From positions 17,106,811 to 17,170,810 of the forward strand of contig CM064481.1 in assembly GCA_032716605.1 (NCBI GenBank): a stretch of DNA of 64,000 nt, written 5' to 3'. A model generated the notes under the pieces. It had not been told where the DNA came from and made no database searches. It was given only the letters and a program-made list of their open reading frames with translations. Numbering within the stretch: position 1 is the stretch's first letter; every line of letters begins with the position of its first letter. This document shows, in pieces, positions 10,401-21,353 of this stretch. Source of the DNA: Paralithodes platypus (lineage: Eukaryota; Arthropoda; Malacostraca; Decapoda; Lithodidae). Made by a program: the position numbers and the translations under genes.

Positions 10401-11895
10401 TTTCAGATAAATGTTTCTGCATGAACAGATACATTAAATAATTAACAACCAACGCCACCGAGGGCACAGTTTGGTTTGTTCTAAGAATCCAAGACATAAA
10501 AGCTTGCCAATGCGATTGAAACTGTCGCTTTGTAGACTGGGTATATTGATTCGTGAATATCTTGGTCACGTCGCTACCATATGGTGCTAGCAACTTGGCC
10601 TCATGAATGTCCATAATGAACAAGTCCGCGAGGTTTCTAGGTTGCCAATTGTGTTCTAAGTGGAACAACCCGACCGGGAGTGACACTGGGTGCGGGCACC
10701 ACGTGTACAAATGCTGGTACCAAACTGCACCGGCCACAGGGGCGCGATTAGCGAGACTACGCCTCGCTAATCCTGTAGTTTGTTGACTACGTGGCACATT
10801 AGAGACGCGTCTGGCGGCGGAAAATAGATAAATGGAACTCAACCTGTTCTCGTCCGTCATCAGAGCGTCAGGTCCGCCCGCCGGCGTTATCGTCCGGCGG
10901 GTGAGGTACAGTGGGAGTTTGCAAGTCTTCTCAGACGCAAACAAATCCACTTGTGGATGGTCATGCTCCGCACACGCAAGAGCGCCCATTCCACTGAAGT
11001 GCTTTGTCTCTGAGACAGAGCGTCTGCCCAGACGTTTGCAACGCCTGGGAGATAAGATACGTGAAGATGAATGTTCAGCCTGTTGGCTAGTATAAAAATC
11101 TTTTCTGACACGTTTAGCCACTTCCGAGATCTTATTGACCCTTGTTTCTGAATACAGTGAACCACATTCAGATTGTCCATTCTGAAGGCCACCGACTAGC
11201 CCCGTAAAGCAGAGCCGTGAGCCTGAAGGACAGATAAGGGGACTAGTAAGTCTTTGACATTGATGTGGAAGATTTCTAAATGGGACCAAAACCTTTGACC
11301 CTGATGCCCGAGGTTTGACTAAAAGCCCCAACCTATCGTGCCTGACGCATCCATGTCCACCCATACCGACGGCGGAGGAGAGGTTCATGACATGACTGCG
11401 TGCAACCTTTCTCTCGTCGCCCAAACCGCTAGTAAGTTGTGTAATAACGTTGGGATAGGCCATACTATCCCCGCCGGTAATAGTGGGAAAAATTTGTTGC
11501 CCTCCAAGATTAAACGTTAGACTTTCAACCGGCCCAACTTCACAGTTAGCTGAACCCCGTTGAGAGAACCGACTAGAGATTCCCAAAGTTTCTGTGTCGT
11601 ATTCAGACTGTGGAGAAACATAAACAGTTTTTGCGAAATCTGTTTCGAGTGTCCACACTCTGACTCAGAGTGAGAGAAGCTGTGTCCTCGACCAGCCCTA
11701 TCCCCTGAAATACTCGTGGGGGAACAAGGGTTTGACTTTTACTAAGTTGACCTTGAATCCTAGAGATATGAGATGGTTTAACGTAACGTAGACATGACTG
11801 ATGCGTAACTTTTCTGTTTCTGCCACCACCAGTTAGTCGCCCAGATACCACCAGACCCTGATCCCTTGTTCTAACAAGGGCATCAGGGCTTGCGG
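10390..11895 (-). pseudogene. DIRS RT/RNase H remnant with recombinase N-terminus, copy 1
   Basis: Broken minus-strand frames. From 11851 down they show the RT segment ending TASLTLSQSVD. Then come the RNase H-type region (RMDNLNVVHCIQKQ, NVWADALSQRQ) and the linker (CPHPVSLPVG), and finally the N-terminal core of the tyrosine recombinase (FTNQYTQSTKRQFQSHWQAF). Here polymerase and recombinase N-terminus share one frame, suggesting they were once one reading frame or nearly so. The RT palm with YLDD is deleted, so the copy cannot reverse transcribe. Confidence 0.8.
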
Positions 11896-13127
11896 GGACC
11901 TTGCTTGAATGCTTGTGCCAAATTGAAAACAGTCTTCCAAACTGCTGGTGAAATCAAAGAAGGAATTAGAACTGGAGACAGAACTACTTGGCTTGCAATA
12001 CGGTCAAGAAGTTTCTTCACTAAGAACATCCTCAGATCCTGCCTTGCTCGAACTGCCTCTAATAAGGCCGTCCGAATATCTCCTAAAGACTTGGATGGAA
12101 GTCTGGAGAAGCAAGCGCCGGGAAAGTTCAATGGCTTTCCTGACTTCCGCGGCTTCTATTGCCTGAGAAGAGCGTAACAGAGACTTTGTTACTTGCTGGG
12201 AACCATATATTGCGAAAACAGTTTAAACGCTTTTCCTCTTAACCTAAACTCGCGGTCTAGGTAAGCTGGGGAAGGCGTGCTAATGGCAGCCAAGCAGAGG
12301 GGACTCCGCCGGCACCAAAAACCGGAAGAGAGAACCAAGAATGGCGTTCTGGAGGGATTTGGTGGTAAGAATAAGTCATGGTTATAATAACTTGGAATGT
12401 CCTTAATATGAACATCCAAAACATTTCCGTAACATTGCTACCCCTGACTCATCAGGCCCGTAAAAAGAGGCATAGCTCCTGTTTTTTGACTGGCGCCTTG
12501 TCTAAAGGAGGGGGAGATATGTCTGATATGACTCGCACAGTGGAAGTAGTGAGAGCTGTTGTGCCTGGCACATTGGAAATTGGGTCTGACACAAGCGGAT
12601 GGCTAGGTATTTTAGCTAAAGCAAAGGATGTAGCCAGAGGTCGCACATTCGTCGACATCGCGGGATCTCCCGTATCAGAAGGAGTTTCCGGCGTAGGGCC
12701 AAAGAACCTATTAAGTGCATTCAATAGTAGTCCATCAATCTCTTCCGCCGGTACATACCTAGCCGATGACGAACTCCGTGGAGATTCGACAGTACCCTGA
12801 GAGTCGCCTAGAAGGTGACTGGACTCTTCAACCTCCATCTCTGAGACCAGAGATCGTTGTTCTTCATCCGTTAAGTCTGGCTTATCATGGGAAGATCCCG
12901 CCGAAGCCGGGACCTCCACATGTTGCCATGTTAAAACTGGGGTAGAAGATGGTACATCGGCATCCCGTGGACGTCAGCACTAGTTGAGTCACAAAGGGAT
13001 GTGTTCTGTCCTGCCAGGACTGTGAGTATCGCCATACACCTTGGCTGTGGCTGTCCCTCGCTTGCGAGCTCGGTATACTCTCTGAAAGAGAGCCCTGTAA
13101 AGGTTTATGATAATTAAAAGCTCCCAT
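11895..13127 (-). pseudogene. DIRS gag-like gene remnant, copy 1
   Basis: Fragments match the gag-like gene of copy 2 (53180-55659). The segment 12452-12919 keeps AEEIDGLL, TALTTSTVRV and SPPPLDKAP, followed by pieces near 12189-12420 and 11895-12130 (LLEAVRARQDLRM). No zinc knuckle is seen. Here the MEVEESSHLLGDSQG region is in one frame with the sequence before it, which shows that the equivalent site in copy 2 has a frameshift. Confidence 0.75.
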
Positions 13128-13138
13128 AGCTCATTAAC

Positions 13139-13325
13139 ACATTGAAAGCAGAGCTGGTGAGCAAAATCATAAAGTATACTAATTAATTTAATTTATATTT
13201 AATTGTATTAAAATAAATTACTATAAATAAACACAATATTATCCTAATATAATCATAGAAAATATATATGGTTATTATTATTCAGTGATTAAATTATTTC
13301 ATTAACAAATAAAAATAATATAGGG
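13139..13325. other. AT-rich insert in DIRS copy 1
   Basis: About 190 bp of nearly pure A/T sequence sits between gag and leader. The related copy has nothing like it at the matching place (about 55660-55690). No terminal repeats or coding potential are visible. Confidence 0.55.
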
Positions 13326-13586
13326 ATACCTGATCTTAACGGCGTTGAACATACAGCAATGAGAGGTTCAAGTGCCGACATGGCAGAGACTGGGGGAAAA
13401 CTACCCCGCCCCCGGGAACTACCTGGTCACCTGGTGCAACACCGGTACTCCGCCCTGGAAAGAGAATTTTCCGGGGATTAATGCTCATAGGGTTACACCC
13501 AAAAAATGGTACAAAATATGTGTCACAAGACCGCCGGTCAACGAACCGTAGCACTCCACCACTACTTTTCGTTTTCCTTTAGTTTC

Positions 13587-14413
13587 ATATTAAAGATTTC
13601 AGGATATATTTACCTGTCCAGAAGATTTTAAGCATATCTTTTGAATCCTCATAAAGATGAAGTATATCTTTATTAAAGATGAAGTCTTTCAAGTATCCCT
13701 TTACACTTGAAACATTAGTAAGATTCCGGCATCTTTTTATCCCATAAAAAGTCTAAGCCTATCCTAATCTCTAATCCGGCTTCTCCCAGAAGCCCTCATA
13801 GATCGCCGTCTTGAAGGCCGTGATACCCTATTGTATCAATCAATTGTTTGGCAAATGATCGCGAATTGCTAATCAGTTAATATAACCACCCGAAGGTATA
13901 ACCGCCGGGTTTTATATGCAATGTCAAACCAATTGTACCTGCCCCAGACCTTTTTTGTAAAAAGGTCGCCGGGAGGGAAAGACTAAACAAACAAACAACA
14001 TTGTTCCAATTGTTTATTAAGGATTTCAGCATATCTTTTACCTGTTCGAAAGAATTAAGCATAACTTCTGAATCCTCATAAAGATGAAACATATCTTTAT
14101 TAAAGATGAAGTCCTTCAAGTATCCCTTTACACTTGAAACACTAGTAAGATTCAGGCATCTTTTATCCCATAAAAAGTCTAAGCCTATCTTAATCTCTAA
14201 TCCGGCTTCTGCCAGAAGCCCTCATAGATCGCCGTCTTGAAGGCCGTGATACCCTATTGTATCAATCAATTGTTTGGCAAATTATCGCGAATCGCAAATC
14301 CGTTAATATAACCACCCGAAGGTACAACCGCCGGGTTTTATATGCAATGTCAAACCACTTATACCTGCCCCAGACCTCTTTGTAAAAAGGTCGCCGGGAG
14401 GGAAAGACCAAAC
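13587..14413. repeat. tandem duplication (about 430 bp) in DIRS leader
   Basis: Two copies (13587-13990 and about 14020-14413) share gatgaagtc..ttcaagtatccctttac, ccggcttctccagaagccctcat-like text and aggtcgccgggagggaaaga. A third, more diverged relative starts near 15140. Copy 2 has a single version (about 55960-56380). Confidence 0.8.
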
Positions 14414-14850
14414 AAATAACTGTGTGGAGCCCCCCTCGCCGGGAATAACACAGGAAGCCTGATCCCAGGCTTGACCACAGAAAACGCAGTTTCTGATGAG
14501 CCCTCAAGCGACCAAACTCGTCGGGGTAACTTACCTATTTTAGCCATCCTGACTAAAACTCGGTAAACAAAAACGGTGTTCTCGGAGCAACGAGAAAAAA
14601 CGCCGGAAAGGTAACCCACACCAAACGAGACATAACAGGAGGGCGTAATGCATAAAGCAATGAATAACACAGGAAGCCTGATCCCAGGCTCGACCACAGA
14701 AAACGCAGTTTCTGATGAGCCCTCAAGCGACCAAACTCGTCGGGGTAACTTACCTATTTTAGCCATCCTGACTAAAACTCGGTAAACAAAAACGGTGTTC
14801 TCGGAGCAACGAGAAAAACGCCGGAAAGGTAACCCCCACCAAACGAGACA
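14409..14850. repeat. second tandem duplication (about 255 bp) in DIRS leader
   Basis: The block from ataacacaggaagcctgatc through gttctcggagcaacgag occurs twice (from 14446 and from 14668), nearly unchanged. This makes a long minus-strand frame that repeats itself; it is not a gene. Confidence 0.85.
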
Positions 14851-16734
14851 TTTTAACACATTTTAAACAAAGGGTGTGCGCAAAAATTAGGGATACCTGA
14901 ACAGGAGGGCGTAATGCATAAAGCAAAAACCGGGGCAAAGGTAGCCATGACAGAGACTGGAGGGAAACTTACTCCAGGTTCTGCATAGACCCACCGGGAC
15001 CCAGCTCTGGAAAAATAAAATTTCCAGGAATTAATGCTCATAAGGTTAACCCACTCATGTTCGCACACAGGTGTTAAATAACCCGCCGGGTAACGAGACG
15101 TAATACTCAACGACCACAGCTCGCTACGCGGTGGGGTTTCCTAAGTAAAGGATTTCAGAATATCTTAATTTGTCCAACAGATTTATGAATACCCTCTGAC
15201 ATAATATATAAAGACCATCATGGCGTTTATAAGTGATTAAGTCTTTCCGGTGGTGTTTGTTTCCAGATTAAATTTTGGAAAAAAAAAACTAAAAAGACGC
15301 CGGCCCCCGAATTATCTCGTAGATAAAAAACTGGGAAGCCTGACAAATATACGAGATCTAACTTCTGCCGAAGTATCTTTTTAGATCGCCGTATGTTGAA
15401 GGCGGCGATACAAAACGTATCCCTCAAATGTCTGGTTAACTAACTGAATTGTAAATTCGTTATTCTCATCCGTGCAAGAAGCACCCGCCGGGTGTGAATA
15501 ATAGTTTAAAAAACGTTAACCCCAATTGTGCCCTAAAGCGCCGTATGTTGGAGGAGGCGATACACAAAGCATCCCTCAATTGTCTGGTCAACTAAACTGG
15601 ATTTTGCAAATTCGGTCATCCCACCCTTCCAGGTTGCACCCACCGGGTGAATTAAAGTTTAAAAGTTAACCCCAATTGTTCCTATCCCCACTTCTTTGAA
15701 ACAGATCGCCGGGGAGGAAATACAACTACAGCATAGTTTTATATTGGCTTTGCAAAACCGAAAAAACTACAGACAACACGTGTCCGTATGAACACTGTTA
15801 GATGGGTACAGCCAACCCGCCGGGAATCAGAAGGAGCCTGAAACAGGCACCCCAGAGACGCAGACCTGGGGAGCCACAGACACCCACTCGCCGGGGAAAC
15901 AAGCCTGTTTTAAACCACGCGTGGCCAAAACTTGGCAACCAGCCGGGGTTATCAAGGTGAAACCGAGAAAAACCCGCCGGAAAAAACCCACCCCGTCCAG
16001 ATACCATCTGAACGCAACACCGGACCGAGGCGTAGCTAAAACACAACTAACGCCGGGCCCAACATAGTCCGTGGAATTAGCCAAAACAACTAACCCAGGA
16101 CACATAAATAGTCCGTGGAATTAGCCAATACACAACTAAACCAGGATACACATGACACAGTAGTACATATTTAGAAAATAAATCAATAACACTTGTATAT
16201 GTGATAAAGCTACGAGAGGCTGGCTAGGCCTAGGCAGACGGATAACAGTAACATGTCGGAATATAAACAAAAAGCACTGAATTATATCACAACAGGAACC
16301 ACCGCCAACACACCACTGTAGCAAACACTTCCGGCAAAGGGAAGAACTGACTCGGGACCCAGAAAAAACTTCACTAAGTGAAGAAAAATACGCTGGGAAC
16401 GACAGCAAAAATACGCTACCTCATCAGAAAGATAAAAGGAAGCAATAACGTGTAATGAAAGCCGCCTGCATCACAAAGCTAGCTAACTGTGAAAAAGTTC
16501 ACCTGTCCACAACAGGACCACGAGGGTACATCCGAAATAGATGCCCCAAACATACGACCCAAAAATACACTGCACTGCGGGCAACCAGCCCAGGACACTC
16601 CTGCTACGCATATCCTAACCTTACTCGATACATCCCGGAGTAAACAAATGAGAAAAAACTCACTAGGGACGCAACAAATGCGGAACCCGCGGAGCGTGGG
16701 GAGACAGGTCCGGGCAGGCTGAGCGCAGAGCAGA

Positions 16735-17082
16735 GAAGGAATGACGCCTGCAGTAGCGTCTGGTCAAAGATCCACACAAGTACATCCACGATATGATGGA
16801 AAGCTTATTAGATAGTTATTCTTATTTTCTTTTTGTTTTTATTTTTTACGAAGTTTTTTCGTAGTGAGAACCCAATTCATAATGACTGAAGCCATGAGTG
16901 AGGTCGCGTGCGCTCATGATGAAGGCTCCTCAGTTTTTAAATGCTCTGCGCGGTAGATTCAAACTACGGCGGATTAGTGTTTGAAGAGGATGCCTTATGT
17001 AATAGGCATGTTCGTCAATGATTACGGGGCCACTACTAAATATTAGGTTTTCTTTATCTCCTTACAGGAGTCAAACCTATAA
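16735..17082 (-). repeat. terminal inverted repeat of DIRS copy 1 (only end kept)
   Basis: Matches both terminal repeats of copy 2 (gcgtctggtcaaagatcc, ttttttcgtagtgagaacc, gattcaaactacggcgga). Its outer extension (acggggccactactaaata ... aaacctata) is of the type found on the LEFT end of copy 2, although the interiors of both copies point the same way. Confidence 0.85.
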
Positions 17083-17084
17083 TA

Positions 17085-17372
17085 TATTCTTCTATCTCTC
17101 CTCTGTAATAGTCATACACACATAAATAGTCTTCTATCTCTCCTCTGTAATAGTCATACACACATATATAGTCTTCTATCTCTCCTCTGTAATAGTCATA
17201 CACACATATATAGTCTTCTATCTCTCCTCTGTAATAGTCATACACACATATATAGTCTTCTATCTCTCCTCTGTAATAGTCATACACACATATATAGTCT
17301 TCTATCTCTCCTCTGTAATAGTCATATACACATATATAGTCTTCTATCTCTCCTTGGAAACACAGTAGTCAT
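17085..17372. repeat. 42-bp minisatellite, right part (about 6-7 units)
   Basis: Continuation of the array at 8339-8868, interrupted by DIRS copy 1. The units are the same and the array breaks in mid-unit at the insertion (left side ends catatata, right side resumes ttcttctatc). The last unit is altered (tctccttggaaacacag). Confidence 0.9.
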
Positions 17373-17712
17373 ATACATATTATCCTTTTCTTTACCGGGA
17401 CCATCCTTTTAACTATATTCTGGCTACTATTAGAAAGGTCTTAATATTGACAAAGAAATGGGCCGAAAAGTCTTAAAATCGCCAAACTAATGGGCCGAAT
17501 GTCTTAAAATCTGTAAACTAAAGAGGCTAAGCATGAGGGAGAAGAGTGTCCAGAAAAACAGACCATCTCCCCTTAACCTCTTCTTATAACTATATAGAGA
17601 CGATTTTATGCAATCTAAGAAGGATCTGAGGTATTAAAAAGGGTTAAGTGAGATAGTTCGAAGCCTGTTCATTGCTGGGGGCCTTTTTTAAACTGAATAC
17701 AATTGTCTAATA
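17373..17712. other. intron sequence, dispersed-repeat remnants
   Basis: No gene. Parts (gtcttaaaatcg, gctaagcatgagggagaa, catctccccttaacc) resemble 1990-2150, so both belong to one unnamed dispersed repeat. Confidence 0.45.
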
Positions 17713-18153
17713 CAGGTCTCCCTCGATATACGATTGGGTTACGTTCCTGAAAACCCGATCTTAAATAGAAATATATAGCAAACCCTAAAATTAATGAGGT
17801 AAATGGGGATGCATTCTGGGACCAGCCAAAATGCAAACAACAAACACCTAAATACCTATAATAATATTGTAAATGCAAACAACAAACACCTAAATACCTA
17901 TAATAATATTGTAAATGCAAACAACAAACACCTAAATACCTATAATAATATTGTAAATGCAAACAACAAACACCTAAATACCTATAATAATATTGTAAAT
18001 GCAAACAACAAACCCTAAATACCTATAATAATATTGTAAATGCAAACAACAAACACCTAAATACCTATAATAATATTGTAAATGCAAACAACAAACACCT
18101 AAATACCTATAATAATATTGTAAATCGGGGCATCGGATAGTGAGGGAGGCCTG
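17713..18153. mobile_element. pogo/Tigger-like MITE with TA target
   Basis: The ends are inverted repeats: caggtctccctcgatatacg on the left, and caggcctccctcactatccg when the right end is read inward. TA stands on each side (17711-17712, 18154-18155). A CAGG(C/T)..CCTCG start with TA duplication resembles Tigger/pogo elements. The interior is almost wholly a 42-bp tandem array and codes nothing. Confidence 0.7.
17829..18124. repeat. 42-bp tandem array inside the pogo-like MITE (7 units)
   Basis: The unit aaatgcaaacaacaaacacc plus taaatacctataataatattgt repeats seven times; one unit lacks 2 bp. It is unrelated in sequence to the 42-bp minisatellite next to the SDR exon. Reading frames on both strands here are artefacts. 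Confidence 0.95.
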
Positions 18154-18262
18154 TAGTAGCCAGAATAAAATTAAAAAAACGTTGCGGTACAGAAGGGGTT
18201 AATACACTCCACCTCTCCCTGTCACTGTACCCTTCCATACTCTCTCTCTCTCTCTGTCTGAC

Positions 18263-18408
18263 CTTTGAAGGAAGTATCTGAGAGCGATCCTAGACAGAGC
18301 GATGAGGGAGAACACATTAAGATCAAACAACTCCTTGTCCACCTCGGTTTCAATACACTCCCAATGCCCTCGCTGCGATCGTCCTGCGTTGTTCACCAAA
18401 ATGTCCAA
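18263..18408 (-). CDS. SDR (DHRS7-like) exon with NNAG motif and catalytic Asn
   Basis: A 146-bp exon coding LDILVNNAGRSQRGHW, then a helix segment with DLNVFSLIALSR, ending YFLQ plus two bases. NNAG is the SDR motif that stabilises the central sheet, and the Asn of DLNV is the fourth catalytic residue of classical SDRs. The acceptor is ttttttctgcag. The donor is caaag/gtcaga, in phase 2. The remaining two bases (AG) plus the first base (A) of exon 8245-8338 make an Arg codon, so the frame continues exactly. It starts in phase 0, matching the exon at 34675-34781. The next exon is 9.9 kb away because of the DIRS and minisatellite insertions. Confidence 0.88.
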
Positions 18409-19258
18409 CTGCAGAAAAAATAAACATGTAAATAATCCAATTTAGTAGTAGTCTCTACGTTTCCAACATAAGGCTTTAAGATCTCAGCCGCTCACAGAAC
18501 GGGCAGATTTATCGGTACTGTACTAGCGCGAAGTCCCAATAATCTCTAGTGTTGCATCTTAATTCACTACTAGGCACATTGTACACACTCCGAGACGACT
18601 AAAGAAGGAAAAGAAATTAGGATAGTGAAGGAGAAAATTTTATAGTTACCCATTAAACCTAGCTGCTCTTCTCTGGCCATGCTCCATTTTCTATGAGCCC
18701 GCGCCACTCTCTACACCCATCAGTCACTTTGCGCACGCCGTCGATAATACTCGCCTTTTTCTGTGTGCTGTGAGTGCGTGTTTTTCTGCCCCTTCGCTTC
18801 AACTACGTGAGTGTGAGCCTTTCCAAGCTGTTGAGGTTTTAGAAGAATGTTTCAGTGATGTAGGCAGCACTTTTAGGGCTTTAAGGCGTGTGTTTTAGGT
18901 GTGCACTTAGTGCTGGAGACGTTTGAATTTTTTGTTTACTTCGGGGGAGGGTGGTGCTCAGCACCGTGTAGCAGTCGTTGAGTGCACTATTCCTAACCTA
19001 AGTGTTTAGGGGTTTCTCACTTTTTCGTTGTCCTTAACATAAGTTGGGGGAGATGTATGCATTTCCACATGATGCATTGTGTTTTATTTCCCTTTTTGTG
19101 TTTTTTGTTTCTTTGTTTTTTCGTATGACTGCGTGTCAATATTTTACAAGAGTTGGGCATGTGCAATGGTTTCTTTGGATTCCTTTTTTGTGAGTGCATA
19201 GAGCACACAGCCTTTATTCTCTTACAAACATGCTGCTTGTGATCTCCACTTGACCTCT
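18409..19258. other. intron sequence, no gene recognised
   Basis: Apart from the acceptor tract near 18409-18425 I see no conserved coding or RNA feature. The text 18660-18990 is GC-richer than its surroundings, but no exon with splice borders can be supported. Confidence 0.4.
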
Positions 19259-19262
19259 TTAA

Positions 19263-19744
19263 CACTCAAGCCGCGGTGACCGTCATATGACGGGCGAGAG
19301 ATACATGGACAATCCTCCGGTACCCGTCATATGACGGGCGTTATTCTGAGCACATTAGGGGCTCTGAGAGAGTCCGCGCATTGGGAGGACGATAGGCGAG
19401 ATCTGACCACTCGGCACCACCAGTGGGCCGGTTGTGGGACCACCGCCGCCTCTCTACACACACTCGGCCTCGCGAGACAAGGAAAAAACCAAGGAAATTA
19501 CCTTATTTAGGGTATTTTCACCTCCGGTTGTGCGATCGCTACAGGATAACCAGTGGTCGTACAAGGATGATTCAGGTGTCATTGGAAAGCTCTATTATCG
19601 CCCTTTCACGTATACATAATTGTATTACGCTCTGGCTCTTGTTTATGCATGAAAAAGAGCATGGAATGAAGCTCATTTTCGGTAAATATGCCCACCTGGC
19701 AGGTACCGGTAGTTGATGTTACAAATGGCCCCGTTTTTTGGGGG
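19263..19744. mobile_element. probable piggyBac-like MITE (TTAA target)
   Basis: TTAA stands at 19259-19262 and 19745-19748. The ends are weak inverted repeats (cactcaagccgcgg on the left, cccccaaaaaacgg when the right is read inward). The left end holds two copies of the palindrome ccgtcatatgacgg, set out like the paired dyads of the piggyBac element at 45843. No transposase is coded. Confidence 0.5.
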
Positions 19745-19748
19745 TTAA

Positions 19749-20303
19749 GCCCTTCTGACTTGTTTTTTTAATGAGTCTATAGATGGTACGCTCTTGTATG
19801 TAATCGCCTTGCTCGCACAGTTGCCAGTTCCTTCTCGTTTCCCCGGGTCTAAAGGGCTTGCGGACACGGGGTTCCGGGAACAATGTCAGTCGTTTGGATA
19901 GCCTAACTTTTTCTTTATTGTGGGGTTTTCTTCAATTAACGTAATTTTTGGGTGCTACGGGTAGTGTTTAGCTTTGTTACATATGTTCTTTCATTCAGGG
20001 ATTGACACTGCCCTAGTGTTTTTCTTTTTCGTGTATTTTTGTAACTAAGCTCGGTCGGATATTTACCTTGAGCTGGCCGCCGACAGAATGGTCCATACCG
20101 GTTCTTTTCTGCTCCTTCATCTTGTCTATACCGACTTGTGGGATGTGGTGGTGTGGCTCTTGTTAAATTCTCGTCCTTCCAATGTTTATGCGCTGTTTCT
20201 GGTCTTCCCTGCCTGATTTTTACTCAGTCAGGGCAGGGGTGAGTCTAGAAACAGTGTCGGGTTCCCGCTCACAGGGCGGCAAGGGCCTTGACTCTACGGT
20301 GTG
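19749..20303. other. intron sequence, no gene recognised
   Basis: No gene, repeat array or transposon end found before the hAT target duplication at 20304. Confidence 0.4.
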
Positions 20304-20899
20304 TTTACACACAGAGGTGGGCGCGCTCCGGTGGGACCGGTAATGCGGCAGCGCTCCGCGCTCATCAGACATAAGGTAATGCGGCAGCGCTCACGCGCTC
20401 CTTTTGTCAGCAGACCCGATGCGCTTCCCGCTCCGCGCTCCTGCGCTCCCAAAAATAGGTATATAAAAAACAAAACAAACAAAACAGCTTCTAGAAGTTA
20501 TTTAATTATTTACCTTTGTCCTTCACTTTGTCCTTTGTCTTTCACTTCACTAAATTCCAAGAATTCAAAACATTCAAAAAAGTCATGGTGTCTTTCTGAA
20601 GTTTAACTGTTTAAGTTTCTCACTTTCTCAGTTTCTGTTATTCTTTATGTCATATCAATAAATCAAATGTCAATGATATGATATGATTGATATAATTGTG
20701 AGTTTGTGACATTGTGACTGTCCATTGATATCTATGATATGACAAAGAATTACAGAAACTGTCCAAACTGAGAAACTAGGTCCGAAACTGCCAGGTCCGA
20801 CGGTATATAATTTATAATAATTATATATATACGGCAGGGACTAGTGTCTTGTCAGATGTTAGTTGTCACGCCCAGTGCCAGGTCCGTATATAATTATAT

Positions 20900-21290
20900 A
20901 CCGACTCGCCGAAAAAAAATCGTAGCAGCGAAACGACTGCACCTGTGGCTTTCATATTTTTAGTTTTTTACCACATGTACCTTACCCTTCTGCATACCCA
21001 CCAAGGCACCACCACTACCCCAAACCCCTCCTCCCACCCACTCGCTGACTATCGGTCGCCTCCCAAGGAAAAAAAAAAAAAAATCTGTGGCGGCGACACG
21101 ATTGCACCAATCGGTTCCATATTTGTGTGACAAGTGCCTTACCCTTATGCCTTCCCTCCACCACACCCCCAACTGCCTCCCACAACCCACTTCCAGCGTA
21201 TCCGTACGAAGAAAAGGAAAACAAATAAAATCTGTGGTGGCGAAACTACCTCACCAATCGGCTTCATATTTGTAACACGAGTCAATTACG
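20900..21290. repeat. three imperfect tandem blocks in the hAT-like element
   Basis: Three diverged blocks each begin with an A-run and a (tctgtggcggcgacacgat)-like segment, followed by caatcggttccatatttgtg-like text and a C-rich stretch (starting near 20910, 21070 and 21210). Confidence 0.55.
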
Positions 21291-21353
21291 CTTCTACCTT
21301 CCCCCCACCATCCCCCAAACCACCCTCCCACCCATACATTCAAGTAACATTCC

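Larger units (their letters stand above)
8872..17082 (-). mobile_element. DIRS-type retrotransposon copy 1, decayed
   Basis: An 8.2-kb minus-strand DIRS copy inserted inside the 42-bp minisatellite. In transcript order it has an inverted terminal repeat (16735-17082), a leader with internal duplications, gag, a polymerase lacking the RT palm, a tyrosine recombinase and an internal complementary region (8930-9025). The left terminal repeat, present in the related copy at 39398-57732, is missing: homology starts only at aaccaaaatcc (8872). Compared with that copy, about 830 bp of RT (junction near 11893) and about 240 bp of gag (near 12360) are deleted. Confidence 0.88.

Noticed and set aside
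17829..18124. A CRISPR-like array (regular repeats)
   Set aside because: Units are directly adjacent with no unique spacers, inside a TA-flanked MITE in a eukaryotic intron.
18660..19000. A promoter or first exon of another gene, because it is GC-richer and has CpG sites
   Set aside because: No splice-bordered coding sequence, initiator or known motif could be supported.
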